Shown here one piece after another: positions 22,673 to 32,709 of a stretch of 64,000 nt of DNA. Positions within the stretch are counted from its first letter, which is position 1; the number at the start of each line of letters is the position of its first letter. The translations under genes were made by a program, and so were the position numbers. The stretch covers positions 2,406,001-2,470,000 of the forward strand of contig NZ_AP018907.1 in the NCBI RefSeq assembly GCF_003966715.1, in the 5' to 3' direction. The DNA comes from Blastochloris tepida. Its GTDB lineage: Bacteria; Pseudomonadota; Alphaproteobacteria; Rhizobiales; Xanthobacteraceae. The notes beneath the pieces were generated by a model. The model was not told where the DNA came from. It worked only from the letters and a program-made list of their open reading frames with translations, and made no database searches.

Positions 22673-22711
22673 GGCGAGGCGGGATGCAGACGACGGGCGC
22701 CGGGACGTTCC
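22673..22711 (+). repeat. Composite repeat locus B, end of module X
   Basis: GGCGAGGCGGGAT followed by GCGCCGGGACGTTCC matches the last ~40 bases of module X at 36325-36360. It is joined directly to an IS481 end fragment. Confidence 0.75.
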
Positions 22712-22713
22712 CT

Positions 22714-22810
22714 TGTTCAACCGGGAAGATGGTCGACACTTTGGACCGGAATGATGGTCGACAGGTCTGGGTTGGAGTTTGCAGTTTGTTCCGCCGCTTC
22801 GCGGAGCCCC
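22714..22810 (+). mobile_element. Solo IS481 end, remnant of the element at 36.4-37.7 kb
   Basis: About 97 bases starting TGTTCAACCGGGAAGATGG match the left end of the complete IS481 copy at 36368-36470 with about eight changes, including both tandem terminal motifs (GGTCGACA repeated). The match stops in GCGGAGCCCC, where the G-rich palindrome begins. The same AGCCCC occurs in the IS copy and at the outer flank, so the rest was probably lost by deletion between these short matches. Confidence 0.8.
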
Positions 22811-22934
22811 CACCCACCCCCGACCCCTCCCCACCGCTCGCGAAGCTCGCGGGGGGAGGGGAGAAAAGGGGCGCCTCTTCTCCCCTCCCCCCATGAACGT
22901 AGTGAATGGTGGGGAGGGGTCGGGGGTGGGGGGG
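22807..22934 (+). repeat. Composite repeat locus B, G-rich nested palindrome
   Basis: Almost identical to 37710-37833, in the same orientation: CACCCCCGACCCCTCCCCACC arm, GCTCGCGAAGCTCGC spacer, the inner GGGGAGGGGAG/CTCCCCTCCCC arms, a CATGAACGTAGTGAAT spacer, and the GGTGGGGAGGGGTCGGGGG arm. Confidence 0.85.
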
Positions 22935-22964
22935 CTTCAAGGGGTGGGCCGGAGGCCCGCCGGC

Positions 22965-23606
22965 TCAGCCCGCCTTCTTCAGCCTTACCAGCTTGAAGAA
23001 GCCGATGGGGAAGCAGTTCTCGGGCTGCGACACGGTGAAGTCGCCGCGCTTGGCCGCCCAGGCCTGCAGGCGCGAATATTTGAAGGTCGAGCTCCATCCG
23101 ATCGCCTTCACCAGCGGCGCGATGGCCGCTTCGAGCTGGGCCTGCACGCCGCTGTCGGCGCCGAGCTTGGAGGCGATGACGATCTCTCCGCCCGGCCGCA
23201 GCACCCGCGCCGCCTCGTCGAGCGCGCCCTCCGGATCGGGAACAAGCGTGATGACGAAAGGAAAGCCGACGGCATCGAAGCTGCGGTCGGGGAAGCCGAG
23301 CCGGCAGGCATCCATGGCGGCAAGCCCGCGCACCTGCGTCAGCTTCTGCCCGGAGACCTTCTCGATCGCCTTCTGCAGCATCGGCTCGGACAGGTCGACC
23401 CCCACCACCCGGGCGGTCTGCGGGTAGTAGCGCAGCACCAGCCCGGTGCCGACGCCGACCTCCAGGATGTCGGGCCCGCAGGCCGAGGCGGCCGCCGCAA
23501 GCTTGGTCTGCGAGTCGGCGAGCAGTTGCAGATAGAAGCGGTCATAGAAGGCCGCCCATTTGGCATAGGCCCGTTTCTGGCCGGCAAGATCATAGGTGAT
23601 GGTCAC
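22965..23606 (-). CDS. Class I SAM-dependent methyltransferase, PmtA-like
   Basis: A 213-residue cytoplasmic methyltransferase. Motif I is LEVGVGTGLVL (~48-58), followed by VGVDLSEPMLQKA (68-80) and VLRPGGEIVIASKLG (137-151). The N-terminal YAKWAAFYDRFY and the overall plan resemble the Rhodobacter-type phosphatidylethanolamine N-methyltransferases, which methylate PE towards phosphatidylcholine; ubiquinone-type methyltransferases are an alternative. The start at 23606 lies only 24 bases downstream of the mnmA stop on the same strand, so the two are likely co-transcribed. Confidence 0.78.
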   Translation of the reverse strand: MTITYDLAGQKRAYAKWAAFYDRFYLQLLADSQTKLAAAASACGPDILEVGVGTGLVLRYYPQTARVVGVDLSEPMLQKAIEKVSGQKLTQVRGLAAMDACRLGFPDRSFDAVGFPFVITLVPDPEGALDEAARVLRPGGEIVIASKLGADSGVQAQLEAAIAPLVKAIGWSSTFKYSRLQAWAAKRGDFTVSQPENCFPIGFFKLVRLKKAG

Positions 23607-23630
23607 GGGTCGGGTTCCGGTGTTGATCGG

Positions 23631-24812
23631 TTAAGCGACGGCGGGAGACAGAGTCGGCTTGGCAAGCTCGGTGCGGCAGATCACGCCGCCGCCGAGTACG
23701 CGCGCACCCCCGCCGGGGGAGTCGTAGAAGACGCAGGCCTGGCCCGGGGCGATGCCTTCCTCGCCATCGGCGAGCCGCACCTCGGCGCCCTCGGGGCCGT
23801 GCGCCAGGACCGCCCGCTGCGGCGGGCGGGTGGAGCGGACCTTGACATGGACGTCCTGCCCGGCGGCCATCGCGGCCTCCAGCGTGCCGTCGCCCAGCCA
23901 ATTGACCTCGCGCAGCACGATGCGACGCGCCGCCAGCGCCTCGCGCGGCCCCACCACCACGCGCCGCCGGGCGGCATCGAGCGCCACCACATAGAGCGGC
24001 TCGCCGGCGGCAAGTCCCCCTGCGAGGCCGAGACCGCGGCGCTGGCCGACCGTGAAGCGCATGATGCCGGCATGGCGGCCGAGCACGCGGCCATCGAGAT
24101 GGACGATGTCGCCCGGCTCGGCGGCCTCCGGCTTCAGGCGCTCGACCACATCGCTGTAGCGGCCCTGCGGCACGAAGCAGATGTCCTGGCTGTCGTGCTT
24201 CTCGGCCACCGGCAGGCCGATGGCGCGGGCGATGGCGCGGGTGTCGGCCTTGCTCAGATCGCCAAGCGGGAAGCGCAGCAGATCGAGCTGCGTCTGGGTG
24301 GTGGCATAGAGGAAATAGCTCTGGTCGCGGTCCTCGTCGCGGGCGCGGAACAGGCCGCGCCGGCCGTCCGGCAGGCGGCGGGTGGAGACGTAGTGGCCGG
24401 TGACCAGAACGGCGGCGCCGAGATCGCGCGCGGTGGACAGCAGATCGGCGAACTTGATGCGCTGATTGCAGTCGACGCAGGGAATCGGCGTCTCGCCGGC
24501 GGCGTAGCTGGCGGCGAAGCGGTCGATCACCGCATCGCGGAACCGCGTCTCGTAATCGAGCACATAATGCGGGATGCCGATGCGCTGGGCCACCTCGCGG
24601 GCATCGATGATGTCCTGCCCGGCGCAGCAGGCGCCCTTGCGGTGGGTGGCCGCGCCGTGATCGTAAAGCTGCAGCGTGACGCCGACCACGTCATAGCCGG
24701 CGCGCGCCGCCAGCGCGGCGACGACCGACGAATCGACGCCGCCGGACATCGCGACGACGACGCGATGGTCCTGGGGAGCGCCGCCAAGGTCGAGATCGAT
24801 CGCGTCGATCAT
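23631..24812 (-). CDS. mnmA: tRNA-specific 2-thiouridylase
   Basis: A 393-residue enzyme that thiolates U34 of tRNA-Lys, -Glu and -Gln using ATP and a relayed persulfide. The PP-loop SGGVDSS is at 23-29. The catalytic cysteines are Cys115 in [11 protein letters not shown] (with Cys112 nearby) and Cys212 in DSQDICFVP. The central domain [11 protein letters not shown] and C-terminal barrel are complete, and the length is normal for alphaproteobacteria. Start ATG at 24812. The gene diverges from fliK across 288 bases. Confidence 0.96.
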   Translation of the reverse strand: MIDAIDLDLGGAPQDHRVVVAMSGGVDSSVVAALAARAGYDVVGVTLQLYDHGAATHRKGACCAGQDIIDAREVAQRIGIPHYVLDYETRFRDAVIDRFAASYAAGETPIPCVDCNQRIKFADLLSTARDLGAAVLVTGHYVSTRRLPDGRRGLFRARDEDRDQSYFLYATTQTQLDLLRFPLGDLSKADTRAIARAIGLPVAEKHDSQDICFVPQGRYSDVVERLKPEAAEPGDIVHLDGRVLGRHAGIMRFTVGQRRGLGLAGGLAAGEPLYVVALDAARRRVVVGPREALAARRIVLREVNWLGDGTLEAAMAAGQDVHVKVRSTRPPQRAVLAHGPEGAEVRLADGEEGIAPGQACVFYDSPGGGARVLGGGVICRTELAKPTLSPAVA

Positions 24813-25100
24813 GCCGGGCCTTTCGGAAACGGAGGGCAGCGCCGGCCGCAGCCGCCCGCAACCGCCCTCGCGGGGGAAGCCTCGCTTTATTTACAGGAAG
24901 CCTCCCGCCGCCGGCAAACGAACTGAGGCCCGGCAGACGGCGCACGCGGCCGGCGCCCGGCAGATTCTGCCGGGTGGGCGGCTTCTGCACGGGGCGCCGG
25001 GCCCGATCGCGGACTCGCACCTTTGACATTCCATGCGTTTTTCGCGTCCGCGGCTGGCACGGGCCATGCTTCGGAGCCGGGGAATGGTGTGAGGTGCGTT

Positions 25101-26567
25101 GTGGCCAGCGTTGCGAGTATTGGTCGTGAAATCCGCCTGACGGCGGCACAGATGATGTCGGCGTCGACCCCCGGCAAATCCGGCGGCTTCGCCGATCTGC
25201 TCGACGCCGTTGCCCCGCCCGACCCCGCGACCTCGAACCCGGCGGCGGCGGCCCCGTCCTCCGTCGCATCGAGCCCGGCGGCGCAGCCCAAGCCCGCGCC
25301 CCAGCGCGCGCCCCGCAACGACGAACCGCAGGCCGGCGACGACGCCGAAGAGCCGGCCGAGACCGCCGACGCCGCCCCCGAGGAGACGGCGGAGGGTGCC
25401 GAGAGCGCGGAGACGGCCGAGGACGTCGGGACCGACGCCGCCGGCACCGGCGCGCCCCCTGCCCCGCCGCCCGAGACGGTGCCGGCGGACACGATCATCC
25501 CCCTCGCCGCCCCAGCGCCCGCGCCCCAGGCGGCCGAGACCGGCGCCGCCACCGCGCCGGCCGCCGATGCGGACCTTGTCGCAGCGGCCCCGGCCGCACC
25601 GCCGGCCCAACCGGCCGCGCCCATCGCGCCCGATACCGCCGGTCTGCCGGCAGCGAACGGTGCGGACGCGCCGGCACCCGGCCTGACAGCATCCGGCACC
25701 GCCGCGCCGGACGCCGCCACGGCGGACGCGGCCCCGCCGCAGGATACGTCGACCGCCGCGCCCGCCCAGCCGAAGGCGCCATCGACCCAGCCGGCCGCGA
25801 GCGAGGCGCCCTCCCCGGCCGCCCAGCCCTCAACCCGGGACGCGGCAAAGGACGCGGCGAAGGCCGCACCGGCCGGCGACGGCGGCACGGCGGCTGCCGC
25901 CGCCAGCCCGCAGGAGCGCGGCGCCGATCCCTCCAAGCCCGCCGCCAACACGCCGCCGGCCCCGCACGAGGCCTCGGCCGACACTACGAATCCGTCGACT
26001 GATCCGGCCCGCCCGGCCGCCGCGAATTCCGCGCAGCCGGCTTCGGCCGCACCGGTGCAGACCGCGCTCGGCCTCGCCCCCGGCCAGTCGATCGCATTGG
26101 CCACCGCGCCGGTGACGACCGATGCCGCACGATCCTCGGCGGTGGCGGTGAGCGATGTCGGGGTGGAGATCGTGGCGCGCTCGAAGGCCGGCGACAGCCG
26201 CTTCGAGCTGCGGCTCGACCCACCGGAGCTCGGCCGCATCGAGGTGCGTCTCGACGTCGACAAGGATGGCGGCGTGCGCTCGCGCCTGATCGTCGACCGC
26301 GCCGACACGCTCGACCTGCTGCAGCGCGACGCGCGGCAATTGGAGAAGGCGCTGCAGGCGGCCGGGCTCGACACCTCCAAGGGCGGGCTGGAATTCACGC
26401 TGCGCGACCAGAGCCAGTCGTTCCAGCAGAACGGCGAGCGCGACGGCTGGAAGACCACGGCGAGCGAGACGCTGACGGCGGTCGAGGAGACCGCGCCGGC
26501 CGATCCGCGCGCCAGCAGCTATGGCCGGCTGGTCGGGCGCAGCGGCGGGCTCGATATCCGGGTGTGA
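25101..26567 (+). CDS. fliK: Flagellar hook-length control protein
   Basis: A 488-residue secreted ruler that measures hook length and switches the export gate from hook to filament substrates. The first ~330 residues are extremely Ala/Pro-rich and disordered, as in other FliK proteins. The conserved C-terminal Flg_hook domain (~345-455) has FELRLDPPELGRIEVRLDVD and LDLLQRDARQLEKALQAAGL (each within 20 residues). The GTG at 25101 has GAGG six bases upstream and begins MASVASIGREIRL; a longer frame opens 26 codons earlier without a site. The next gene is the flagellar/cell-cycle regulator sciP. Confidence 0.85.
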   Translation: MASVASIGREIRLTAAQMMSASTPGKSGGFADLLDAVAPPDPATSNPAAAAPSSVASSPAAQPKPAPQRAPRNDEPQAGDDAEEPAETADAAPEETAEGAESAETAEDVGTDAAGTGAPPAPPPETVPADTIIPLAAPAPAPQAAETGAATAPAADADLVAAAPAAPPAQPAAPIAPDTAGLPAANGADAPAPGLTASGTAAPDAATADAAPPQDTSTAAPAQPKAPSTQPAASEAPSPAAQPSTRDAAKDAAKAAPAGDGGTAAAAASPQERGADPSKPAANTPPAPHEASADTTNPSTDPARPAAANSAQPASAAPVQTALGLAPGQSIALATAPVTTDAARSSAVAVSDVGVEIVARSKAGDSRFELRLDPPELGRIEVRLDVDKDGGVRSRLIVDRADTLDLLQRDARQLEKALQAAGLDTSKGGLEFTLRDQSQSFQQNGERDGWKTTASETLTAVEETAPADPRASSYGRLVGRSGGLDIRV

Positions 26568-26802
26568 AGGCTGCGGCTGTGCGTGCAACGCCAGCATCCG
26601 CGACCGGCAACGGCGGTGCCGATTTCCGAATCGGCCGTAGCGAATCGTTCACCTTATGATTGGCGGCGGCGGAATGCCTCTGCTGGGCAGCAAAATGGTA
26701 AAGGAGATTTAAATCTTTATTTTCCATCCGCTTAGGGAAATGTTCAGGGTTCATCTTTAGCCTCGGGCACAGTCCTTCAGTTGCGTTGGCGTGAGAGTAA
26801 CG

Positions 26803-27078
26803 ATGTCCGAGCCGCATCGCCCAAGGGTGAAGTATGTCATCGGCCCAGATGGCAGCCCGCTCACCATCGCCGATCTGCCCCCGCCCGATACCAAGCGGTG
26901 GGTGATCCGGCGCAAGGCCGAGGTGGTGGCGGCGGTCCGCGGCGGCCTGCTGTCGCTCGAGGAAGCCTGCAGCCGATATACGCTGACCGTCGAGGAATTC
27001 CTGGCGTGGCAGATGTCGATCGACCGCCATGGCCTCGCCGGGCTGCGCACCACGCGCATCCAGCAATATCGCGCCTGA
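26803..27078 (+). CDS. sciP: CtrA inhibitor SciP (DUF1153)
   Basis: A 91-residue helix-turn-helix protein, full length. The sequence is nearly the family consensus: RPRVKYVIGPDGSPLTIADL, then KRWVIRRKAEVVAAVRGGLL and LEEACSRYTLTVEEFLAWQ. In Caulobacter SciP binds CtrA at promoters (and DNA), blocks recruitment of RNA polymerase, and delays CtrA-dependent genes, including flagellar ones, to the right cell-cycle stage. ATG 26803 follows GAGAG; an in-frame GTG four codons earlier is possible. It lies immediately upstream of fliF, whose promoter region holds a CtrA box, with a strong terminator in between. Confidence 0.93.
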   Translation: MSEPHRPRVKYVIGPDGSPLTIADLPPPDTKRWVIRRKAEVVAAVRGGLLSLEEACSRYTLTVEEFLAWQMSIDRHGLAGLRTTRIQQYRA

Positions 27079-27110
27079 TCGCCTCGGCGACGACGCGTTC
27101 GAGCCTATCT

Positions 27111-27147
27111 GAAAAGCGCCGGCCCCTCGGGCCGGCGCTTTTCGTTT
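27111..27147 (+). terminator. Strong Rho-independent terminator of sciP
   Basis: A perfect 15-bp stem (GAAAAGCGCCGGCCC / GGGCCGGCGCTTTTC) with a CTC loop, then GTTTT. It separates sciP from the fliF operon. Confidence 0.9.
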
Positions 27148-27159
27148 TGGCGTTCGTTA

Positions 27160-27281
27160 AACGGTTTCCGGTTGATCCCTTCGGGATACCGGAAACGACC
27201 TCGCCGAAAACCCCTTGTTCGATAACGGGGTTTTCGGCGATCGGAATACGGTTCTCCGGCTTGATCAGCCGGAAACCGTAT
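27160..27281. repeat. Three-hairpin intergenic repeat, full copy B (inverted relative to copy A)
   Basis: The reverse complement of this segment aligns with 4464-4586 over its whole length with only a handful of changes. All three stem-loops are intact. It lies between the sciP terminator and the fliF promoter region. Confidence 0.85.
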
Positions 27282-27300
27282 TAACCGGGCGTGGCCGAAA

Positions 27301-27338
27301 TTAACCGAATGTTAGGCCAACACACGGCATTTTTTGCC
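27301..27338 (+). promoter_or_regulatory. CtrA box plus conserved 13-mer before fliF
   Basis: TTAACCGAATGTTAG (27301-27315) fits the CtrA consensus TTAA-N7-TTAA with one change. After exactly 10 bases comes GGCATTTTTTGCC (27326-27338). The same two elements with the same 10-base gap occur upstream of flhA. Another TTAACC lies 20 bases further up (27281). The module is 38 bases before the GTG start chosen for fliF. Confidence 0.75.
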
Positions 27339-27375
27339 CACTGACGGGGCGAATGGGCCGCGGCTGGGGGCTGGC

Positions 27376-29004
27376 GTGAACGGGATCGTCGCACTACTGA
27401 ACAATCTGGGACCGGCCCGTCTTGGGGCCATGGCGGCCGTGACGGCGGCACTGATCGGATTCTTTGGATTCGTGATCGTGCGGTTCTCGCAGCCGCCGAT
27501 GGCGACGCTCTACAACGATCTGGCGCTGCAGGATTCGGCCGCCATCGTGAAGGATCTGGAGCGCGCCGGCGTCGCCTACGAGCTGCGCGGCGACGGCTCG
27601 ACCATCCTGGTGCCGAAGGCCGACGTGGCGCGGCTGCGCATGAAGATGGCCGAGGCCGGCCTGCCGCGCGGCGGCAGCGTCGGCTACGAGATCTTCGACA
27701 AGTCCGATTCCCTCGGCACCACCAGCTTCGTCCAGAACATCAACCAGCTTCGCGCGCTCGAAGGCGAGCTGGCGCGCACCATCAGCGCCATCGAGCGCAT
27801 CCAGCAGGCGCGGGTGCATCTGGTGATCCCGGAGCGCGCGCTGTTCTCGCGCGACAAGCAGGATCCGTCGGCCTCGATCGCGCTGCGGGTCCAGGGCGAG
27901 CTCGATCCCGGCCAGATCCGCGCCATCCGCCACCTCGTCGCCTCCGCGGTGCAGGGCCTGAAGCCCGAGCGCGTGTCGATCGTCGACGAGGCCGGCCGCC
28001 TGCTCGCCGACGGCGCGGGCGACGACACCATGACCGATCTCGCCAGCGACGAGCGCACCGCCGCCTATGAGCGGCGCATCAAGAAGCAGATCGACGAGAT
28101 CGTCTCCAGCGTGGTCGGCCACGGCCGGGCCCGCGTGCAGGTGAATGCCGAGTTCGACTTCAACCGCATCACCCAGACCTCCGACAGCTACGACCCGGAA
28201 AGCCGGGTGGTGCGCTCCACCCAGACCCGCGAGGAGACGCAGGTCTCCTCCGAAGGCAACGGCCAGGTCTCGGTCGCCAACGAGGTGCCCAATCCCGCCG
28301 CCCAGGGCGGCGCTCCACAGGTGCGCGACCAGAGCAAGAAGAGCGAGGAGACCGTCAATTACGAGATCTCCCGCACCACCCGCACCGAGGTGGTGGAAGG
28401 CGGGCGCATCAAGCGCGTGTCGGTGGCCGTGGTGGTCGACGGCGCCTATTCCCGCGACGGCGCCGGCAACGTCACCTACACGCCGCGCACCAATGAGGAG
28501 CTCGACCGCATCACCGCGCTCGTGCGCTCGGCGATCGGCTTCGACCAGAAGCGCGGCGATCAGGTCGAGGTGGTCAATCTGCGCTTCGCCGAAGGCCCGC
28601 CGCCCGGCCTGCCGGCGGACGAGGGCTGGCTGTCGCAGCTCAAGTTCGGCAAGGAAGACATCATGCAGGCGGCCGAGACCGGCGTCTTCGTCTTCCTCAC
28701 GCTGATCGTGCTGCTGATGGTGGTGCGGCCGATGGTCCGCCGCATCCTCGCCGGCGACGAGGACAAGGCGGCCGCCGCCCTCCCCGCGCTGGAAGCGGCC
28801 GGGCAGCTTCCCGAATCCGAATCGCCGCCGCTGTCGCCGAAGGAGCTGGAGGAGAGCGAGACCGCCCGCCGCATCGCCTACGCCAAGATCCAGGGCCAGC
28901 TCCACGCCCAGTCGATCGCCAAGGTCGGCGAGCTGGTGGACCAGAACCCGCAGGAGACCGTCGGCATCATTCGCCAGTGGATGCAGCAGGACGCCAAGCC
29001 ATGA
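27376..29004 (+). CDS. fliF: Flagellar MS-ring protein
   Basis: A 542-residue inner-membrane protein that forms the MS ring, the base on which the flagellum is built. TM1 is at ~15-37 (RLGAMAAVTAALIGFFGFVIV). The periplasmic YscJ/FliF domains (~45-215) contain NQLRALEGELARTISAI and VHLVIPERALFSR. TM2 is at ~435-455 (ETGVFVFLTLIVLLMVVRP). The cytoplasmic C-terminus (QSIAKVGELVDQNPQETVGI) binds FliG. I chose the GTG at 27376 (GGGGG upstream) over a TTG at 27334, because the latter starts inside the conserved promoter module. First gene of fliF-fliG-fliH-fliN-flbD. Confidence 0.96.
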   Translation: MNGIVALLNNLGPARLGAMAAVTAALIGFFGFVIVRFSQPPMATLYNDLALQDSAAIVKDLERAGVAYELRGDGSTILVPKADVARLRMKMAEAGLPRGGSVGYEIFDKSDSLGTTSFVQNINQLRALEGELARTISAIERIQQARVHLVIPERALFSRDKQDPSASIALRVQGELDPGQIRAIRHLVASAVQGLKPERVSIVDEAGRLLADGAGDDTMTDLASDERTAAYERRIKKQIDEIVSSVVGHGRARVQVNAEFDFNRITQTSDSYDPESRVVRSTQTREETQVSSEGNGQVSVANEVPNPAAQGGAPQVRDQSKKSEETVNYEISRTTRTEVVEGGRIKRVSVAVVVDGAYSRDGAGNVTYTPRTNEELDRITALVRSAIGFDQKRGDQVEVVNLRFAEGPPPGLPADEGWLSQLKFGKEDIMQAAETGVFVFLTLIVLLMVVRPMVRRILAGDEDKAAAALPALEAAGQLPESESPPLSPKELEESETARRIAYAKIQGQLHAQSIAKVGELVDQNPQETVGIIRQWMQQDAKP

Positions 29005-29084
29005 GATCTGCCATGACATCACCTGCCATGACCTCACCCGCAGCGACCTCGTCCGCAAAGACCACTGAAGGCCGGCCGTCATGA
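29001..29084 (+). CDS. Possible 27-codon coupled small ORF between fliF and fliG
   Basis: ATG at 29001 overlaps the fliF stop as ATGA, and the small frame's own stop (29082-29084) overlaps the fliG ATG at 29081 as ATGA. The frame thus exactly bridges the fliF-fliG gap. The predicted peptide is [20 protein letters not shown] followed by TTEGRPS, Ser/Thr/Ala-rich with an internal duplication ([11 protein letters not shown]). No strong Shine-Dalgarno precedes it (GCAGGA is 9-10 bases away). It may act only to couple translation, or the double overlap may be chance. Confidence 0.35.
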   Translation: MRSAMTSPAMTSPAATSSAKTTEGRPS

Positions 29085-30190
29085 GCATCGTCTCGACCAT
29101 CGCAGGCGCGATGTCGCGCACCGGCAAGCACCCCGAGGCGGAGAGCGCCGCCAAGACCGGTCTGGCAACCGTTTCCGTGCCGCCGCCGCCGCGCCGGCCG
29201 CTGACCGGCGTCGAGCGCGCCGCGGTGCTGATGCTGTCGCTCGGCGAAACCCACGGCGCCAACATCTGGAGGCTGCTCGACGACGACGAGATCCGCACGC
29301 TGTCGCTCGCCATGTCGACGCTCGGCAACATCCACGCCGAGGAGGTGGAAGGCGTGCTGGTGGAGTTCGTCAGCCGCCTGTCGGCGACCGGCGCGCTGAT
29401 GGGCAATTTCGATTCGACCGAACGGCTGCTGCAGCAGTTCCTGCCGCCCGACCGCGTGAACCTGATCATGGAGGAGATCCGCGGGCCGGCCGGCCGCAAC
29501 ATGTGGGAGAAGCTCTCCAACGTGCAGGAGCAGGTGCTCGCCAACTACCTCAAGAACGAGTACCCGCAGACCGTCGCCGTCGTGCTGTCCAAGATCCGGT
29601 CCGAGCACGCTGCGCGCGTGCTGGCGATCCTGCCCGAGGAGCTCGCGCTCGACGTGGTCAACCGCATGCTGCGCATGGAGTCGGTGCAGAAGGAAGTGCT
29701 CGACCGCCTGGAGGAGACGCTGCGCACCGAGTTCATGTCGAACCTGTCGCAGACCACGCGCCGCGACTCGCACGAGCAGATGGCCGACATCTTCAACAAT
29801 TTCGACCGGCAGACCGAGGCGCGCTTCATCACCGCGCTGGAGGAGAACAATCGCGAGAGCGCCGAGCGCATCAAGACGCTGATGTTCACTTTCGACGATC
29901 TGGTGAAGCTCGACACCGGCTCGGCCCAGACGCTGATCCGTCAGGTCGACAAGGACCGGCTCGCCATCGCCCTCAAGGGCTCGAACGAGACGGTGCGCGA
30001 CTTCTTCCTCAAGAACATGTCCACCCGCGCCGCCAAGATGCTGGCCGACGACATGCAGGCGATGGGCCCGGTGCGGCTGAAGGACGTCGACGAGGCCCAG
30101 GCGATGATGGTCAATCTTGCCAAGGACCTCGCCGCCAAGGGCGAGATCACCATCTCCAAGAACCGCGGCGACGACGAGCTGGTCTATTGA
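29081..30190 (+). CDS. fliG: Flagellar motor switch protein FliG
   Basis: A 369-residue rotor protein that links the MS ring to the C ring and takes torque from MotA. The N-domain includes [21 protein letters not shown]. The middle domain has the EHPQT-like motif as EYPQT (160-164). The C-terminal torque domain has the charged helix ([34 protein letters not shown]). The length is slightly above the enteric form because of an N-terminal extension of ~35 residues. GAAGG about nine bases before the ATG is the ribosome binding site. Confidence 0.96.
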   Translation: MSIVSTIAGAMSRTGKHPEAESAAKTGLATVSVPPPPRRPLTGVERAAVLMLSLGETHGANIWRLLDDDEIRTLSLAMSTLGNIHAEEVEGVLVEFVSRLSATGALMGNFDSTERLLQQFLPPDRVNLIMEEIRGPAGRNMWEKLSNVQEQVLANYLKNEYPQTVAVVLSKIRSEHAARVLAILPEELALDVVNRMLRMESVQKEVLDRLEETLRTEFMSNLSQTTRRDSHEQMADIFNNFDRQTEARFITALEENNRESAERIKTLMFTFDDLVKLDTGSAQTLIRQVDKDRLAIALKGSNETVRDFFLKNMSTRAAKMLADDMQAMGPVRLKDVDEAQAMMVNLAKDLAAKGEITISKNRGDDELVY

Positions 30191-30210
30191 GCGGCAGGGT
30201 GGAGGCGAAC

Positions 30211-30852
30211 GTGGCGGCAGCCAAGGCACGATTCCTGTTCGACACCGATTTCGGCGCACCGAAGCGCGAGGCCGAGGTTCGCGTGCCGCAGGCCGACCAC
30301 GAGGCGGCGCTGGCCGAGGCCGAGGCGCGCGGCTATGCGCGCGGACGCGACGAGGCGACGGCCGAGCGGGTGGCCGAGGCCGAACACCTCGTGGCGCTCG
30401 GGCTCGAACGGGTCGCCGGCGAGGTCGAACGCCTGCTCGCGACGCTCGCCGCCATCGAGGTGCGGCTTGAGCGCGAAGCCGTCGATGTCGCGGTGGCGGT
30501 GGCCCGCAAGCTGGCCGAAGGCCTGATCGCGCGCGAGCCGCTGGCCGAGCTGACCGCACTGATGACCGAGTGCTTCGGCGAGCTGCGCTCCACGCCGCAT
30601 GTGGTGGTGCGCGTCAATGACGCGCTGCTGGCGCCGCTCAAGGAACGGCTCGACCGCGTCGCCGCCGACGCCGGCTTCGCCGGCCGTCTCGTCATCCTGG
30701 CCGAGCCGACGATCGCCGTCGGCGACGGCCGCATCGAATGGGCCGATGGCGGCATCGTGCGCGACAGCGCCGCGCTGCGCGCCAAGGTCGACGATCTCGT
30801 TCAGCGCTTCATTGGCGCCCGCGCCGCGGGCCGTGCCGGAGGACAGTCCTGA
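30211..30852 (+). CDS. fliH: Flagellar assembly protein FliH-like (export ATPase regulator)
   Basis: A 213-residue cytoplasmic protein, probably the stator-like negative regulator of the export ATPase FliI and its tether to FliN. The N-terminus (ARFLFDTDFGAP) is the alphaproteobacterial type. A heptad-rich Ala/Glu region (~30-75, HEAALAEAEARGYARGRDEA) is followed by the FliH/HrpE domain (~95-205, HVVVRVNDALLAPLKERLD). GTG at 30211 has GGAGG five bases upstream, which decides it over another GTG at 30199. The stop overlaps the fliN start (TGATG). Sequence similarity within FliH is always low, so the call rests largely on position and architecture. Confidence 0.82.
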   Translation: MAAAKARFLFDTDFGAPKREAEVRVPQADHEAALAEAEARGYARGRDEATAERVAEAEHLVALGLERVAGEVERLLATLAAIEVRLEREAVDVAVAVARKLAEGLIAREPLAELTALMTECFGELRSTPHVVVRVNDALLAPLKERLDRVAADAGFAGRLVILAEPTIAVGDGRIEWADGGIVRDSAALRAKVDDLVQRFIGARAAGRAGGQS

Positions 30853-31211
30853 TGGTGGGCGACAACGACAAGATGCCTCTTCCCAATCTGGAGACCGACC
30901 TGCAGCTCGTCACCTCCGACGACGCCGGCGCGATCGCGCCGGAGCCGACCGAGGCCGGCGCGCGCACCGCGGACGATCTCGAAGCGGTGTTCGACGTTCC
31001 GGTCCAGGTGTCGGCGGTGCTGGGGCGCACCCGCATGAATGTCGGCGACATTCTCAAGCTCGGCCCCGGCACCGTGCTCGAACTCGACCGCAAGGTCGGC
31101 GAGGCCATCGACATCTTCGTCAACAACCGTCTGGTGGCGCGCGGCGAGGTGGTGCTGGTCGAGGACAAGCTCGGCATCACCATGACGGAAATCATCAAGG
31201 CCGACCGCTGA
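30852..31211 (+). CDS. fliN: Flagellar motor switch protein FliN
   Basis: A 119-residue C-ring protein. The SpoA-type C-terminal domain is clear: VFDVPVQVSAVLGRTRMNVG, LGPGTVLELDRKVGEAIDIF, NNRLVARGEVVLVEDKLGI, ending TEIIKADR. The N-terminal ~45 acidic residues are variable, as usual. The start codon overlaps the fliH stop by one base, and GGAGGA lies eight bases upstream. FliN forms the lower C ring and docks the FliH-FliI complex. Confidence 0.96.
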   Translation: MVGDNDKMPLPNLETDLQLVTSDDAGAIAPEPTEAGARTADDLEAVFDVPVQVSAVLGRTRMNVGDILKLGPGTVLELDRKVGEAIDIFVNNRLVARGEVVLVEDKLGITMTEIIKADR

Positions 31212-31296
31212 CGCGAACCGGCCGGCATCTGTCTGACACGCGCGGCCACGCCAGGGAGCAGCGACGCTCGGACACCGCTGAAAGGAAACCTCCGCC

Positions 31297-32682
<1,386 letters not shown>

Positions 32683-32709
32683 GCGGCAGGCGGCGGGCCG
32701 CCGGGGACG

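Noticed and set aside
22779..24926. A 715-codon plus-strand frame through the methyltransferase and mnmA
   Set aside because: Both genes are certain on the minus strand. The frame begins in repeat DNA and has shadow composition.
27326..27338. GGCATTTTTTGCC as a sigma-54 promoter
   Set aside because: Sigma-54 promoters need GG and GC ten bases apart. Here the interval is eight at both fliF and flhA, and the position next to a CtrA box argues for another role.
27394..29544. A 716-codon antisense frame across fliF and fliG
   Set aside because: It is a shadow of two well-supported genes on the plus strand, with repetitive VGG/LLL composition and no recognisable motif.
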